64,000 nucleotides of DNA. Source: Liopterus haemorrhoidalis. Its lineage: Eukaryota > Arthropoda > Insecta > Coleoptera > Dytiscidae. This document shows positions 9,827 through 21,150 of this stretch, one piece after another. Both the position numbers and the translations under genes were made by a program. How positions within the stretch are numbered: the stretch's first letter is position 1; each line of letters opens with the position of its first letter. The notes below the pieces were generated by a model. It had not been told where the DNA came from. It searched no databases and worked only from the letters and a program-made list of their open reading frames with translations. The DNA is taken from positions 50,834,250-50,898,249 of the forward strand of contig OZ020613.1 of the NCBI GenBank assembly GCA_963971575.1, given 5' to 3'.

Positions 9827-12520
9827 ATGCATTGTTTAAATAAAATTACAATTAGCACATGGAATTGTGATACTATAAAAAGTAGATTTTTAGAATTAAC
9901 TTATTTTCTAAAAACATTTAATATAGATATATGTTGTCTTAACGAAACTAGATTAAGTGAGAAACATAAACTAACATGTACTGGGTACACTGTACACCGT
10001 AATGATCGTAACTCGCAGGGTGGGGGTGTAGCTATGCTGGTTAAAAATAGTATTAAACATTATAGAATACATAAACAATATAACTATTCCATAGAAAATA
10101 TTGCGATAAATATACTTACTGACAGCGGTACTGTTACCATCATTTCAGTTTACAATGAACCCAAGAAAACTTTAAAAATGTCTGATCTTACTGAACTATT
10201 TAATTATAATAATAAAGTAATATTGTTAGGTGATATGAACGCGAAACATATTGCCTGGAACTGCCCAGTCAATAACAAGAATGGTAAAACAATATTAGAA
10301 TTTGCACACAGAAAAAATATTATCATTGATGCATCCCATGAGCCAACCCACTTTCCTACAAACCCAAATATGAGACCCAGCACAATCGACATAGTACTAC
10401 TAAAAAATGTAATTATATCTAAACCGCAAGCCCTCTCTTTACTAAGTTCCAACCATAGTCCTGTATTATTTGAAATAAACAACCAATCCATCGAACACGA
10501 GATAAAAACTGTACACAGTTATAAAAATATGAACTTAACATTATTTAAACAATATATAACTAATAAAATACAAACAACTTCACCGCGTATAATAAATAAT
10601 AATGATATTGAAAATCAAATAATTAACTTTATAAAAATAATCAAAACATCTGTACACAAAACAGTTCCTAAAGTACCTGTCACGGATACCAAAAACAAAA
10701 TTCCTCAAAACATAATCAATTTAATAAAAATAAAAAACCAAGCTCGTAGAAAATGGCAGAGTGATCGTAATAAAAAAAATCTTTTTAAATATAAAATATT
10801 GCAATATTTAGTAAATAAAAAATTAAACGAACATCGTAATGAATGTTGGAATAATTTACTTAGTACACTCTCTCCACAAAAAGGAAATTTATGGAAAATT
10901 AAAAAAGCAATTACAAAAAATTATCAAAATATCCCGCCTCTAACAAATAATAACAATGATATTAAATATATTGATAAAGATAAAGCAGAACTACTTGCTG
11001 AACATTTTGAAAATATTAATAACAGTACTGTCAATCTGGGTAGCAAAAGTCATAATAATAAAATAGAAAAAACGGTTATAAAATATATTAAAAATATAAA
11101 GCCACAAATAAATGATTCCGACAATTGCACAACTGACGAAGTATATAATTATATAAAATCACTTAAAAATAAAAAAGCTCCTGGATTAGATGGTATCTCA
11201 AATTTCGTTCTTAAAAATTTACCTCATAAAGCAATAGAATTATTTACATTCATTATAAACAAAATTTTAGAGTTTAATTACTTCCCTAATATATTTAAAC
11301 ATGCAAAAATCATCCCAGTGGCAAAACCTGGCAAACCACCTAATTTACCAATCAATTACAGACCTATAAGTTTACTAAGCGGACTTAGCAAAATAGTAGA
11401 AAAATCAATAAAGAGAAGATTACTTCAATTTATTGATGAAAATAACATCATGAGACAAGAACAATTCGGATTTAGAGATAACCATTCAACGGTAGCACAA
11501 CTTGTTCGGGTTTGTGATGACGCAACAGATGCATTTAACCGTAATAAATATACAGGATTAGCGTTATTTGACATAGAAAAGGCATTTGACACTATGTGGC
11601 AAACAGGGTTGATATTTAAACTAATAGAGTACAATTTTCCACCATATTTAATAAAACTAATAGACTCATATTTGAAAAATAGAAAATTTACAGTACATAT
11701 CAAAAATGAATATTCCACTACTAAAGTAATTCATGCTTCTGTTCCACAGGGATCAGTTTTGGGACCAATTTTATACACACTGTATATAAATGATATACCT
11801 GTAAATAAAAATACTGAGCTTGCGCTATTTGCGGATGATTCGGCTGTATATACAACTTCCTGGCGACTCGATACAATTGCAAATAGACTTACACAGTCTG
11901 CCGTTAAAATCGAAAAACATTTTAGTAAATGGAAAACCAAGCTTAACGCTCTTAAAACTGAAGCAATTCTAATAACGAAACGAAGACCACAAAACATCCC
12001 GCGTGTACGCATCAACAATTCTGAGATTGACTGGGCAGATTCTGTTAAGTACCTAGGTGTCAAAATTGACAAAAAATTAAATTTTACTGAGCACATTAAA
12101 TACTCCAGTAATAAAACTTTGCAGGCTATGTTTCAGTTATATCCCATGTTTAACAAACATAGTAAACTTAATATAAAAAACAAGACACTTATTTATAAAA
12201 TGTGCATTAGGCCAATTTTTACCTATGCTGCTCCGGTATGGAGCAATACTAGTAAGACCAACATACAGACCCTTCAGGTCTTACAGAATAAGTGTCTTAG
12301 AATAATTGGCGGATACCCTAGATGGAAACGTGTATCTGAAATGCACGAAGAATTGAATATAATATATGTTAAAGATTATATAACATATCTTACTAAACGA
12401 TTCTTCGATAGGTGTAATCTAAATAGTAATAGTTTAATAAATAAATTGGGTGATTATACTTTAGAAAATTTAAGTTATAAAAAATACAAACATAAGCGTA
12501 TAAAGCATATACTTTTGTAA
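9827..12520 (+). CDS. Jockey-type ORF2, APE endonuclease-reverse transcriptase
   Basis: About 897 residues from ATG 9827. The first ~230 are the endonuclease (ISTWNCDTIKS, LNETRL, GDMNAKHIAW, STIDIVLL, SNHSPV), which nicks the target to prime cDNA synthesis. A linker leads to the reverse transcriptase with KKAPGLDGI, NYRPISLLS, QFGFRDNHST, LFDIEKAFDTMW, VPQGSVLGPILYTLYINDIP and the catalytic LALFADDSAVY. The C-terminus has the usual NKCLRIIGGYPRW segment and no RNase H. All signature residues are present with no stop or shift, in contrast to the Jockey-like copy at 2932. Confidence 0.92.
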   Translation: MHCLNKITISTWNCDTIKSRFLELTYFLKTFNIDICCLNETRLSEKHKLTCTGYTVHRNDRNSQGGGVAMLVKNSIKHYRIHKQYNYSIENIAINILTDSGTVTIISVYNEPKKTLKMSDLTELFNYNNKVILLGDMNAKHIAWNCPVNNKNGKTILEFAHRKNIIIDASHEPTHFPTNPNMRPSTIDIVLLKNVIISKPQALSLLSSNHSPVLFEINNQSIEHEIKTVHSYKNMNLTLFKQYITNKIQTTSPRIINNNDIENQIINFIKIIKTSVHKTVPKVPVTDTKNKIPQNIINLIKIKNQARRKWQSDRNKKNLFKYKILQYLVNKKLNEHRNECWNNLLSTLSPQKGNLWKIKKAITKNYQNIPPLTNNNNDIKYIDKDKAELLAEHFENINNSTVNLGSKSHNNKIEKTVIKYIKNIKPQINDSDNCTTDEVYNYIKSLKNKKAPGLDGISNFVLKNLPHKAIELFTFIINKILEFNYFPNIFKHAKIIPVAKPGKPPNLPINYRPISLLSGLSKIVEKSIKRRLLQFIDENNIMRQEQFGFRDNHSTVAQLVRVCDDATDAFNRNKYTGLALFDIEKAFDTMWQTGLIFKLIEYNFPPYLIKLIDSYLKNRKFTVHIKNEYSTTKVIHASVPQGSVLGPILYTLYINDIPVNKNTELALFADDSAVYTTSWRLDTIANRLTQSAVKIEKHFSKWKTKLNALKTEAILITKRRPQNIPRVRINNSEIDWADSVKYLGVKIDKKLNFTEHIKYSSNKTLQAMFQLYPMFNKHSKLNIKNKTLIYKMCIRPIFTYAAPVWSNTSKTNIQTLQVLQNKCLRIIGGYPRWKRVSEMHEELNIIYVKDYITYLTKRFFDRCNLNSNSLINKLGDYTLENLSYKKYKHKRIKHILL

Positions 12521-12761
12521 ATAGATTCAATTAAAAGTGTTTAGGGTTTTTGCTTTTTTTTCCCTTAAATAAATTTGTTTGACAGTTCAATGATGTACAT
12601 ATATGACTGTATAGGGAAAACTATATATTTAATTCTAAGAATACATAGAAAAATTTTTGATATATGTATGCATTCTAATTTGTAAATAATGTTTTATTGT
12701 AATACTTTGCAAAGCAATAAATATTTTATATATATAATTAAATGTTTTGTATGTTTTCAAG

Positions 12762-13163
12762 ACACACAAATTATTCTCGACTGTACAGAAATATATATAC
12801 AGAGAACAAAATGCTTGTGTGGTAGAATTAGGTTCTATTCTCACTATAAAGGTACCGAAACTATAAAAAATTTGACTGGTGTGTCACCAGGATTCATTAC
12901 TTTTATCAGCAAACCTTTTGGTGGCAGAGCTTCAGACTTCAGATAAATCAATTTTTGTACATAGCAATCTGATACCTAAAAATAAAAATTCAGCCATTAT
13001 GACTGATAAAGGTTTTTTCATAGAAAAAGAATGTGAAGAATATGGTATTAAATTATATAGACCTCCATTTCTTAACCTCATGAGTGTAAATGACGAATAT
13101 ATACGACAGTACAATTTTATTGCGAAACGCATAAGACGGATATTATCGCGCCAATACATTTAA
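12762..13163 (+). pseudogene. DDE_Tnp_4-type transposase fragment (ISL2EU/THAP-associated style)
   Basis: A plausible 3' splice site (TTGTATGTTTTCAAG, 12747-12761) precedes an exon reading TQIILDCTEIYIQ, GVSPGFITFISKPFGGRASD and, after a frameshift near 12935, KSIFVHSN, IMTDKGFFIEKECEEYGIKL and RPPFL. This order (DCTEIFIE, ITFISKxxGGRxSDK, MADKGFxIxDEC, RPPFL) is the catalytic part of IS4-like transposases found with THAP domains in animals. First and second Asp are visible; the C-terminal Glu region is degenerate. The upstream exon is missing and the Jockey-type element sits in what would be the preceding intron. Confidence 0.6.
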
Positions 13164-13454
13164 GGTAAAATGTAATGAAGTAAACGAAAATAACCGCATA
13201 TGTTACACTATATACATTTGTTACCCATATAGTTATAAATCGCGTACAAGTTCATTCCTGTCTGTTGTTTCTATCAGGGGTATTTACACATTATATCTAG
13301 GTGAAGTCTAGACAAGTGCAGTGATAATAAATACATTCAATAGCCTGTGTTTTATAAGTAATTCTTCACTTATATCTAACTAAGGTAATTATATTATAAT
13401 TTATTGTATTCAATATCAAATAAATATAGTTCATATTACGTACGTTACAGAAAT
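13164..13454. other. non-coding stretch before piggyBac remnant
   Basis: AT-rich with no family resemblance. It may be the 5' part of the piggyBac-like element, but I could not find the left counterpart of the candidate right end at 19168. Confidence 0.35.
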
Positions 13455-14356
13455 ATGGCCAAAAGGAAAGCAGAAGCGGAGCTCGAATACAGTGATGAGA
13501 GCGAGTCTGATAGCGAAATGTTTAGCAGTTCAGAGGAAGAATCTGATAGTGAAAACACCAGTGATGATGGAGATTTGACGGAGTATTCCAGCGATGAATT
13601 TCGGACTTCCCTTCACAAATCGCAGAGCCCTTGCACGTTCCGTGGAATTTCAACGATACTCCTCGCCCTTCGTTTCCTTTTGGAGGCAATTCAGGAATTC
13701 AAACAGCTAGGCTCGATAAAGACAACATCCTTGAGTTTTCGAAATTTTCTTTAGCGAAGATCTTCTGATCAAGATCGTCGATGAGACCAATGGTTACGCT
13801 GCTAAATTCATTGAAAAAAATAAGAATAATATGAAAAGAAAATCAAGAGTGAAAAACTGGGTCCATATAAATCTAAATGAAATAAAAACGTTTCTAGCCC
13901 TTCTCATTCTTCAGGGTATTTGTTGTAAACCAGAAAACAAACTATATTTTTCGAGAAGGGAATGTATTGAGACACTGTTTTTCGCAAAAATAATGTCGGA
14001 AAGGCGTTTTCATCTCTTACTGAAATTTCTTCATTTCGTGAACAACGATAACTTTGATTTAAATTCACCCAACCGAAAACTGTATAAAATAAAACCAGTT
14101 TTAGATCATTTGAGAAATAAATTCATGAATGTCTACGTACCATAACAAAAGATAAGCGTAGACGAATCTCTAATTGCTTGGAAAGGAAGATTTGGATGGA
14201 AACAATATATTCCTTCAAAGAGAAAAAGGTTTGGGATTAAAATGTTTTCCTTGTGTGAGAGTGAAAGTGGCTACGTTTATAATTTTATCATTTATACTGG
14301 TTCTAGAACTATATACGGCGATTCTATTTACCCTAATGAACCAGTATCTAAGTAAG
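13455..14356 (+). pseudogene. piggyBac-like transposase, N-terminal and catalytic part (broken)
   Basis: Starts at ATG 13455 with an acidic Ser/Asp/Glu-rich N-terminus typical of the family. Frameshifts near 13640 and 13735 lead into FPFGGNSG, NWVHINLNEIKTFLALLI and RFHLLLKFLHF. A TAA at 14143-14145 precedes ISVDESLIAWKGRFGWKQY and PSKRKRFGIKMFSLCES, the most conserved piggyBac block containing the first catalytic Asp. Sequence identity ends around PNEPVS at 14350, where other repeats begin. The C-terminal half is at 18045-18798. Confidence 0.8.
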
Positions 14357-14710
14357 TTATGATCGAGTCGAGTTCAGAATAAGACGTGTTGGGTCGGCGG
14401 TCCTGCAGAATTTTTATAAAACTTGTCAGTTATAAAAGTGTTTGTGTGTTGCAGATTACTATAATTAATATTTAAAAACTATTTTACATAAACAAAATAA
14501 AATATAATACACTTTTGTTTACATAAAGAAATAAATTAAAGTTAAAAATTTATTGCAAATAAATCACCAATAGCTGCTCAACATGGTGGGTAAAAATAAA
14601 AATAGGAAAAGCAGTGATAAAGAAGCCACAGAAAATGGCTATATTACCGAGAATACCCTCATTAATATTAATTTAAAAAAAAACAGACGGACACAATTTT
14701 GGATTGTGTC
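14357..14710 (+). mobile_element. probable 5' end of a Jockey-like element (UTR and start of ORF1)
   Basis: The piggyBac frame stops and a leader follows that resembles 1053-1110 in order and spacing of motifs (AAGACGTG, TCCTGC, GAATTTTT). An ATG at 14583 opens a polar, Lys/Asn-rich peptide that runs into the hAT-like terminus at 14711. The gag identity is unproven; the call rests mainly on similarity of the leader. Confidence 0.35.
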
Positions 14711-15554
14711 CAGGGGCGGACTGGCCATGTGGACAATGTGGAAAATTCCACATGGGCCGTACACAAATTGGGCCGTTATTCTAAATATGTACATAATATA
14801 CTCTTTTGTTCAATTTTAGCTATTTTTTAATTGATTTGATCGATCGATTTGATAGAATGTATTGTTCTGGACAACGAAACTATCTGCCGAATTTCAGCTT
14901 GATCTGATCACAGGAAGTGGGTTAATTTGCCGCCGCAAAATTTGCATTGGTAAGATTGTCACAGTTCTTCCATTATTAGCGTATCGGGATGTATTTTCCT
15001 TGTTAATTTCGAATCTAAAATATTTCTTGTTCTATTTATTTAAGTTTTATTCTTGTCTCGTTCGACCCCACTGTTAGGCAGTATATCGTCCTTTGTTGTA
15101 CACTCTTGTTTGGTTCTATTTGGTTTGGTTTGATCCGTTGTAATTTTTAATTAGTATAATGGAACCACAACATAAGAAAAAAAAGTAAAGGGAGGTCAAG
15201 AAAAATTAAGACTAAAAAGAAAACGTGCTTTGGAGTCAGTAGCTGGTCAGTGCTACAGCATACAACAACTGTTTAATAAAAACCTAGAATCCCAGTCTGA
15301 AAATATGTCTAACAACGACGATGCGAATGAGTGGGAAAATATAAATGAAGATATTAGTATTCAAGAAAATGAAAATAATATGTCTGCAACTTCAACCGAC
15401 GTAGATAATGTTGATAATGTTCAAACTTATGAAAACAAATTCGAGGAAGAGAGAAATAAAGATTTTTTGGAAACAAAGGAAGTCAGTATTCCAATTCTAG
15501 AGAGCAACGAGTATAATACATTTTTTACTACTTCTATTTCTAAGCTTCATAAAT
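14711..15554 (+). mobile_element. hAT-like element, left part with transposase N-terminus
   Basis: CAGGGGCGGACTGGCC at 14711 is a familiar hAT terminal motif in animal genomes. From ATG 15159, after a one-base shift, the frame reads KGGQEKLRLKRKRALESV and then an acidic, Asn-rich stretch to about 15554, resembling N-termini of ZMYM-like hAT transposases. A LINE fragment interrupts it. The matching transposase C-terminus may be 19960-20415, outside the piggyBac block. No right terminal repeat was identified. Confidence 0.5.
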
Positions 15555-16656
15555 TATATTGGTAGCCGTATAAACCATTCCAAATATAAACTTTTTGCCG
15601 ATGATCTAAAAATTTATAGAGAAATTAAAACAAATAATGACTGTAAGCTTTTACAAACCGACATGAATAATTTAATGCAATGGAGTAGGGACAATAAACT
15701 AGAATTCAATGAAATGAAATGTTATGTAATGAGCTTCACAACAGCAAAATCGCCAATAATTTATAATTACAAAATGATTTCGCATGCTTTGACCAGACCA
15801 AGTATTATAAAAGACTTCGTATGACTTAAAGCTTTCTTTGGTTTCTACATTGACAAGTTACTGACAGATTGTCGTAAAATAATGGGATTTATTTTCCGTA
15901 ACACAAGACATTTGCGGAATTGCAATGCTATTATTAATCTCTTTAATACGTTGGTTAGACCAAAATTAGAATATTGTTCTGTAATTTGACAATCCCCCTA
16001 TATGCGACAGAGTGCAGAGATTGAAAGAATTCAAAACAAATTTCTACGATACCTTTATTTCAAGAAATATAAAATTTATCCGGACTATCGAATATTATCT
16101 AGTGAAAACTTAAGATCAGAATTTAAGGTTTGCAGCCTGCATAATAGGCGACAAATAAGCTCAGCATGCATCATGTACACTATAGTTAATAATTATATAG
16201 GCTCTACCAATATAATAAGTATGGTCGCATTCAGAGTTCCACGATCCATCAACAGCCGTTCTAATCTCGATTTTGTTGTTCCTTATTCACGAACTAAATT
16301 TAGAACAAGTTCACCATTACACATTATAATCCAAGTTTCGAATGAATTATTAGCAAACACTACCGCTGATTTAGCAATGACCCGTCAAAGGTTCATAAAA
16401 ATATGCCATGAGTACTTTACACTCCAAACTATTTAATCATTAGCCTGTCAGAATGTATTATCTAACAACTTTAACGAATCTATTATTTCTGAATATATTA
16501 GACATTATAAATTTTATCCAACACCACAGCACCTCATAAGCTGAATTTTTATGATATTATTATAACTATTATTAAATATAGGATACTATTATTATTACAT
16601 GTAATTAGAACTCTTAGACCTGTTTGTAATAAGAATAAATAAATAAATAAATAAAT
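15555..16656 (+). pseudogene. 5'-truncated LINE, RT C-terminal part
   Basis: Begins inside the palm domain (HSKYKLFADDLKIYREI, with FADD) and continues through KLEFNEMKC, TLVRPKLEYCSVI and IQNKFLRYLYFK to TAA 16434-16436. This C-terminal style is found in RTE/Rex/R4-like and CR1-like LINEs; I cannot place the clade. Two TGA codons, at about 15824 and 15988 (the latter where Trp is expected), inactivate it. The element ends in an AAAT/AAATA microsatellite at about 16633-16656. It lies within the hAT-like sequence. Confidence 0.65.
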
Positions 16657-16800
16657 ATCTGCTAGAGCCATTTTGGAATTGTCACATAGTGTAACGAAGA
16701 ATATTCCGAGAAAAGATGTTGTATATAAAGTATGGTCTGAAGAACAATATGATAAAGAATTTCTACACTGAGAAATTTAATTTAAATGTAAGCCGTTGTA
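16657..16800. other. short unassigned segment
   Basis: A short open frame (SARAILELSHSVTKNIPRKD) follows the LINE tail and could be the continuation of whatever was interrupted, but I do not recognise it. Confidence 0.2.
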
Positions 16801-17231
16801 AGCCATGAGACATTCTACGGAGAAGAGCTGCAAGTTTGCCATCTTCCACGAAGACATCGAGCCAGCTACGAAAAAGAAATTTTCCTACTTCCGAGATCCG
16901 AAGAGGTGTTCCGAGGATGCGCACCAACCAGCAAAAGAAAATTTTCAAGTCCAACAGGTACCCACTATTGGTACCAGCACCAGGTTTACATCTGAGATCC
17001 TTCCACAACCATCAGCGAGGTCAACTTCCACCAGGTCAAGAGGGATGAACAGGTCCGCCATGACTTCCCCTCTACCGTTCTTTCCATTGGTATCCCCGCC
17101 CCCAAGGTTAAGTATTTACTCCTCTTTGGATCCTTCTCCGGTTTGAAGGTTTAGCCAAATCTGCGAAGGACCCTTGAGAAAAGGTGTCCATCCATATAAA
17201 TGGATAGACACTTTTTAAAAGGAGGGAGTAA
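16801..17231 (+). mobile_element. 3' internal end of an LTR retrotransposon
   Basis: A more GC-rich stretch ends in a polypurine tract (AAAAGGAGGGAGTA, 17217-17230) directly before an LTR starting TGTAAC. Short open frames (for example 16805-17146) show no recognisable domain. It probably represents the region downstream of pol; the rest of the element is absent. Confidence 0.5.
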
Positions 17232-17828
17232 TGTAACGAATCGAATAGTCCGTCAGAAACCCTCACAAATCACCAGCACGAGAATTTCGTAGAAAAAAGA
17301 TTGCAATCGTTTTTATGCATTTGTATAAGGGGAATTTAAAGAATACATTTTAAAAATTCAGATAATCAGATAAAAATTAGGATTTTTACTTCAAAACACG
17401 TATTTTTAGGAATATATGTTTTGATGGTTCATTGTTCGAGAGGACTTTTATTCAGAGTTATTGCCTAATAACTTTGAACAGCTTCCTCCTGATCAAAGAT
17501 AAAACCTTTTGTTTTTCTTGGAAATACGACCAAAACTGTTTATTTAAACCCCCAGCTCTCTGGAGAAGGGATCAGAACATATTCGGCTGGGTTAACTTAA
17601 AGATCAAACTTGTTGGGTTCTAGAGGAACTGGTTCGGCATTCTGGTGGATACTCGATATTGTTTGTTTAACATTTTATTCTTTATTTAAAATTCATTTTT
17701 TCATTTAAACTATTTGTAAATATTACCATTATAATAAATTAAATTCATTAATTTTAAACTGTCTTAACGTGTGTAAACCTTTCACCTTTCGGAACTTTAG
17801 TGAACATTTAAGATCCAGACTAGTTACA
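17232..17828 (+). repeat. 597-bp LTR
   Basis: Begins TGTAAC and ends GTTACA, i.e. TG...CA with 6-bp inverted ends, preceded by a polypurine tract. No second copy is in the window, so the element was truncated or recombined. AATAAA-like sequences near 17735 could be its polyadenylation signal. Confidence 0.55.
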
Positions 17829-18044
17829 AGATACCTGTTCAGTCGGTTGGTAAGTACAACAATACATATCATTTAATTCACATATCGTAATGATGAACCC
17901 TGGATAACACTCACGCCTACTACCCGAACTCCTTTAGTCAGTAATCTCACTTCAGTTTGAGATTAGACGTAATATTATACCACAGGCTCGCTACCTAGTG
18001 GACAATAAATGGTACGTTATAAAGTAACGTTACCGGTTCGCTAC
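17829..18044. other. unassigned segment before piggyBac resumes
   Basis: Contains a short inverted repeat (GTAATCTCACTTCAGTTTGAGATTA, in two halves near 17941-17965). No coding similarity seen. The piggyBac reading resumes around 18045. Confidence 0.25.
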
Positions 18045-18798
18045 AATAGTCTCTTAAACAAAGAATATTGTCTTTACTTAGACAATTATTATACTAGTCC
18101 TGTTTTGATCGATAAATTGTTGAGGCAAAGAACAGACTGCATTGGGACTATGATATTAAATCGCAAAGAGATACCAAGAGAAATTAAAGCCAAAAAACAA
18201 ACAAAAGGGAGAAACTATAGCTATGTATAGAAGGAAGCAGATGATTCTAAAGTGGGAAGATAAGAAGGACGTGACTATGGCTAGCACTATACATGACGAT
18301 ACGATAAAATTAGTCAAAATCAAACGTGGTACTATGGTGCAAAAACCTTTAGTAATTTTGGATTACAATGCGAATATGGGTGGTGTGGATTTGGCGGATA
18401 ACTATCTACATTTCTACTCGTCAAACAGAAGTCGTGTCAAGAAATATTATATGAAAATATTTCGTCATTTCCTAGACGTTAACTGTTACCATATACATCG
18501 AAAACTTGGGGGAAGAAAACGAAGACTCAATTTCCTCATAGAATTGGGTGAAAAGCTTATTGAAAATTACGCAGAACCAATGAATATTTCTAAGCGCCGA
18601 TCTCGCGGACCAGTACCATCTCGCCTAGTGGAACGCCATTTTCCAGCTATAATTCCACCAACGACCGAGGAAAAACCCACAAAACGATGTGCACTGTGCA
18701 GTCAAAATAATATCCGCAAGGAATCCCGCTACTTGTGGGCGGAATGCCACACAGGACTTTGTCCTGCTCCGTGCTTTAAAACTTTTCACACGAAGTAA
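18045..18798 (+). pseudogene. piggyBac-like transposase, C-terminal part
   Basis: SLLNKEYCLYLDNYYTSPVL carries the second catalytic Asp block. After a frameshift near 18226 come ILKWEDKKDVTMASTIHDD, the signature NMGGVDLADNYLHFY with the third Asp, and the C-terminal Cys-rich domain (RCALCSQNN, WAECHTGLCPAPCFKTFH) ending at TAA 18796-18798. Together with 13455-14356 this is one transposase gene split by about 3.7 kb of later insertions; a short piece between IYPNEPVS and NSLLNK is not accounted for. Confidence 0.8.
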
Positions 18799-18964
18799 TT
18801 AACATTATCAAATGATTAACATAATTATTTTGTTCATTCCTATAATCATAATCAATTAATATCTTACTAAAATATTCAAAGATACAAAATAAAATGTATA
18901 TTTCTTATCAATAAAATTAATTTATTAGTACTAAATTTGTTATGTATGTGTAATTTCTGCTCAG

Positions 18965-19171
18965 TAAAATAAAGATTTTGAACATAATGGGTATGAATTA
19001 CACGCTTTTCTAATGAAATGGGTATGACGAACCCAGTTTTCTAATGGAATTAATATGACGAACAAATTTCTCTTATGAAACGGGTATGACGAATATACTC
19101 GCAAGCGGCAAAAAGTTCGACCCACCCAGTAACGCTTCATGTGTAGCGACTCGTCCCACTCAAGAGGTTAA
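18965..19171. repeat. candidate right end of the piggyBac element
   Basis: Three imperfect repeats of GGGTATGACGAA/AATATGACGAA with TTTCTAATGRAA spacers (18980-19095) precede a terminal segment reading CAAGAGGTTAA at 19161-19171. In reverse complement this is TTAACCTCTTGAGTGGGA, the TTAA target plus a CC-starting terminus as in piggyBac-like elements. The left counterpart was not found. Confidence 0.45.
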
Positions 19172-19959
19172 AAGAAAACGGCAACTAAGCAAAGTCGAAG
19201 CTATTTTTAATACTCAAACTGCAGCAGCAGGGTTCAACTCGAAAGAAGCTACCAAAGGATGAAAGTTTTTAAAATATTAAGTACAAAATTAAATGTAAAT
19301 CTAATTAGTCATATCGAATAAATTTTCACTGTTACAGCAGCTGTGACTAACTTATCATCCTCAATTTTAGCTCCAGATAAATTTATGTAGTGTTTGCTTT
19401 AGATTAGACTTTATTTAGCATTTTTTTCTAAATAAAAAAAAAATATTAGTAATAATTATAAAATACAACTACTACTTATTTACTCTTTGCTCTTATTATA
19501 CTACTTCTTAACTATAATTTTTGTTAAATAGTTTTTTAAAAATACTACTTTTTATAGTAGGTGTATTGTGCTCCTTGGGTTGTATGAAAAATAAGAAAAT
19601 ATGCAAAACTATATTATATTAATAATTATTATTTTCGCAAACCAAATGTAACATTTTCTCAAAATATTTCTATTTTACATTAAATAACATTTCTTTGGCA
19701 AAATTATAATCATACTTAGTTAGGTATAGTTAGTTTGAGGCACATATGAAATTTTTCAACAAATATCCAGTCCAGATAGCTTTTTATGACAATTTAAAAT
19801 TAAAATATATTTTTATTTTTAGAGGTTTTCCGATTAGCACCAGGCACAAGTACCGTAGGTACTTGGCCGAAAGAAATGATACAAGAGGAGGGCCCGAAGT
19901 AAAAAATCCCTTGACGGATCTTGAAGAAAAAGCAATAAATGCTTGGGGTATCGTGGCGG
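19172..19959. other. AT-rich segment with unassigned open frames
   Basis: Short frames such as QLSKVEAIFNTQTAAAGFNS (19178-19255) and RHKYRRYLAERNDTRGG (about 19835-19890) are readable but not recognised. Otherwise low-complexity AT-rich DNA. Confidence 0.3.
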
Positions 19960-20415
19960 TGGAGGGCAACTTCAAAAAACGTTTTGAATCTTTTAGTAGT
20001 GTTCTGAAGTACTTTGAATTTTTTTACAATATCAAAGAATGTAATGAAATGATAGGCAAAGAATTAAAAGAAAATGTAAAACATTATAAAATACATTGAC
20101 TTGAAAGAAAATAAGAACAGAGAAGCTGAAAATTGGAGATAGAGCTAATATTGTCGCGAAAAATTAACGACATTAGTACCCCAGAGACGGTATTGAAGTG
20201 GATATATAACCTCACCCTAGAAGAATTTTTCCCAAATACATTAACTGCATTGAGAGTTCTACTGACTCTACCTGTTTCAGTTGCTTAGGGTTAGAGAACT
20301 TTTTCCAAACTGAAAATAATTAAGAATTACCTGCGATCAAGTATGAATCAGGAAAAGTTGAATGGTTTGGCGATTATTTCAATTGAAAATGATGTTGCAC
20401 AATCAATTAATATTT
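19960..20415 (+). pseudogene. hAT transposase C-terminus (ZMYM1-like) with dimerisation domain
   Basis: With several frameshifts and stops the translation gives KKRFESFSSVLKYFEFFYNI, then LEEFFPNTLTALRVLLTLPV, RTFSKLKIIKNYLRSSMNQ and EKLNGLAIISIENDVAQSI. The block of ALRILLTLPVSVASGERSFSKLK and LNGLALLSIE style is the hAT-family C-terminal dimerisation domain. A TAG replaces a codon in the ASGER motif near 20286. It may be the far end of the hAT-like element starting at 14711. Confidence 0.7.
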
Positions 20416-20799
20416 TAAATTTTTACCCATTCGACACCAGAACCGTTGCCGCTAACGCGAGGCCGCCCTAATCGCCGCCTCCACAACCATCGTCACCTTG
20501 GCTAGCCGCCAGGCCGCCTTCACCTAGTCACACTGGCTCCCCGGAAGCGTCACAAGTCGAACCGAGACGGCGCCAACCCAGATTCATCCAAAGCCGTCTC
20601 CGCCAGACGCGCCGATACAACACCAAGATCGATCTTATCACCATCCAATACGTCCACCTGTACCTGGACGCCATCTCCGAGGACGCCATCCATCCCCAGG
20701 ATACCAGGCGTTCCCCGACTGCTGAGCACGATACCATCTACTCCGGCTCACGTGCGACGGGTGCCCATTCTTTAAGCCCCGCCAATTCTGTTCGCTAGC
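20416..20799 (+). other. GC-rich Pro/Arg-rich open segment, unidentified
   Basis: Base composition jumps to GC-rich here. One frame is open from about 20473 to TAG 20797-20799, rich in Pro/Ser then Arg (QTRRYNTKIDLITIQYVHLY), with no Met start. It looks like the C-terminus of a retroelement polyprotein, possibly from an LTR element, but no diagnostic motif is visible. Confidence 0.3.
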
Positions 20800-21150
20800 A
20801 TACATGCATTTGTACATATTAATTATAAATAAAGATATTTTAACAAGCTGTCTTTCAATATAACCTGGGGGAGAGTCTTAACTCATAGACGCTTAGCCAC
20901 ATATCATAACACGCCGCAAGCATACTTGCCGATTGAGCTAGACGGACAAAGGTGTTGCATCTCTACCACACGCAACAACGTCAATTTTGATCATGCCCAC
21001 GCCCCACTTTCATTCGGCAGAATTTACTTCACACCTACACGTGTGTCTTTGAATTGGAACTGCAAAATCACTAGAGAAGTTTGTGTTTATTTGTTATACT
21101 GCGATGGCTTATAACTTATCTTGATAACGATCTGATTCAGTTAGAAAGAA
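20800..21150. other. no gene recognised
   Basis: Includes AATAAA near 20829 and a GGGGGAGAG purine run near 20867 that could mark the end of an LTR-type repeat. The short frame at 20926-21114 has no family resemblance. Confidence 0.3.

Larger units (their letters stand above)
8406..12735 (+). mobile_element. full-length Jockey-type LINE with intact ORFs
   Basis: AATTAAATGTTT flanks both ends (8394-8405 and 12736-12747), giving a 12-bp target duplication and a 4330-bp element. It begins CAGTC, as Jockey-clade elements often do, and has a ~200-bp leader, two uninterrupted ORFs separated by one base, and an AATAAA signal at 12716-12721 just before its end. The perfect duplication and open frames indicate a recent, possibly still competent copy. 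Confidence 0.85.
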
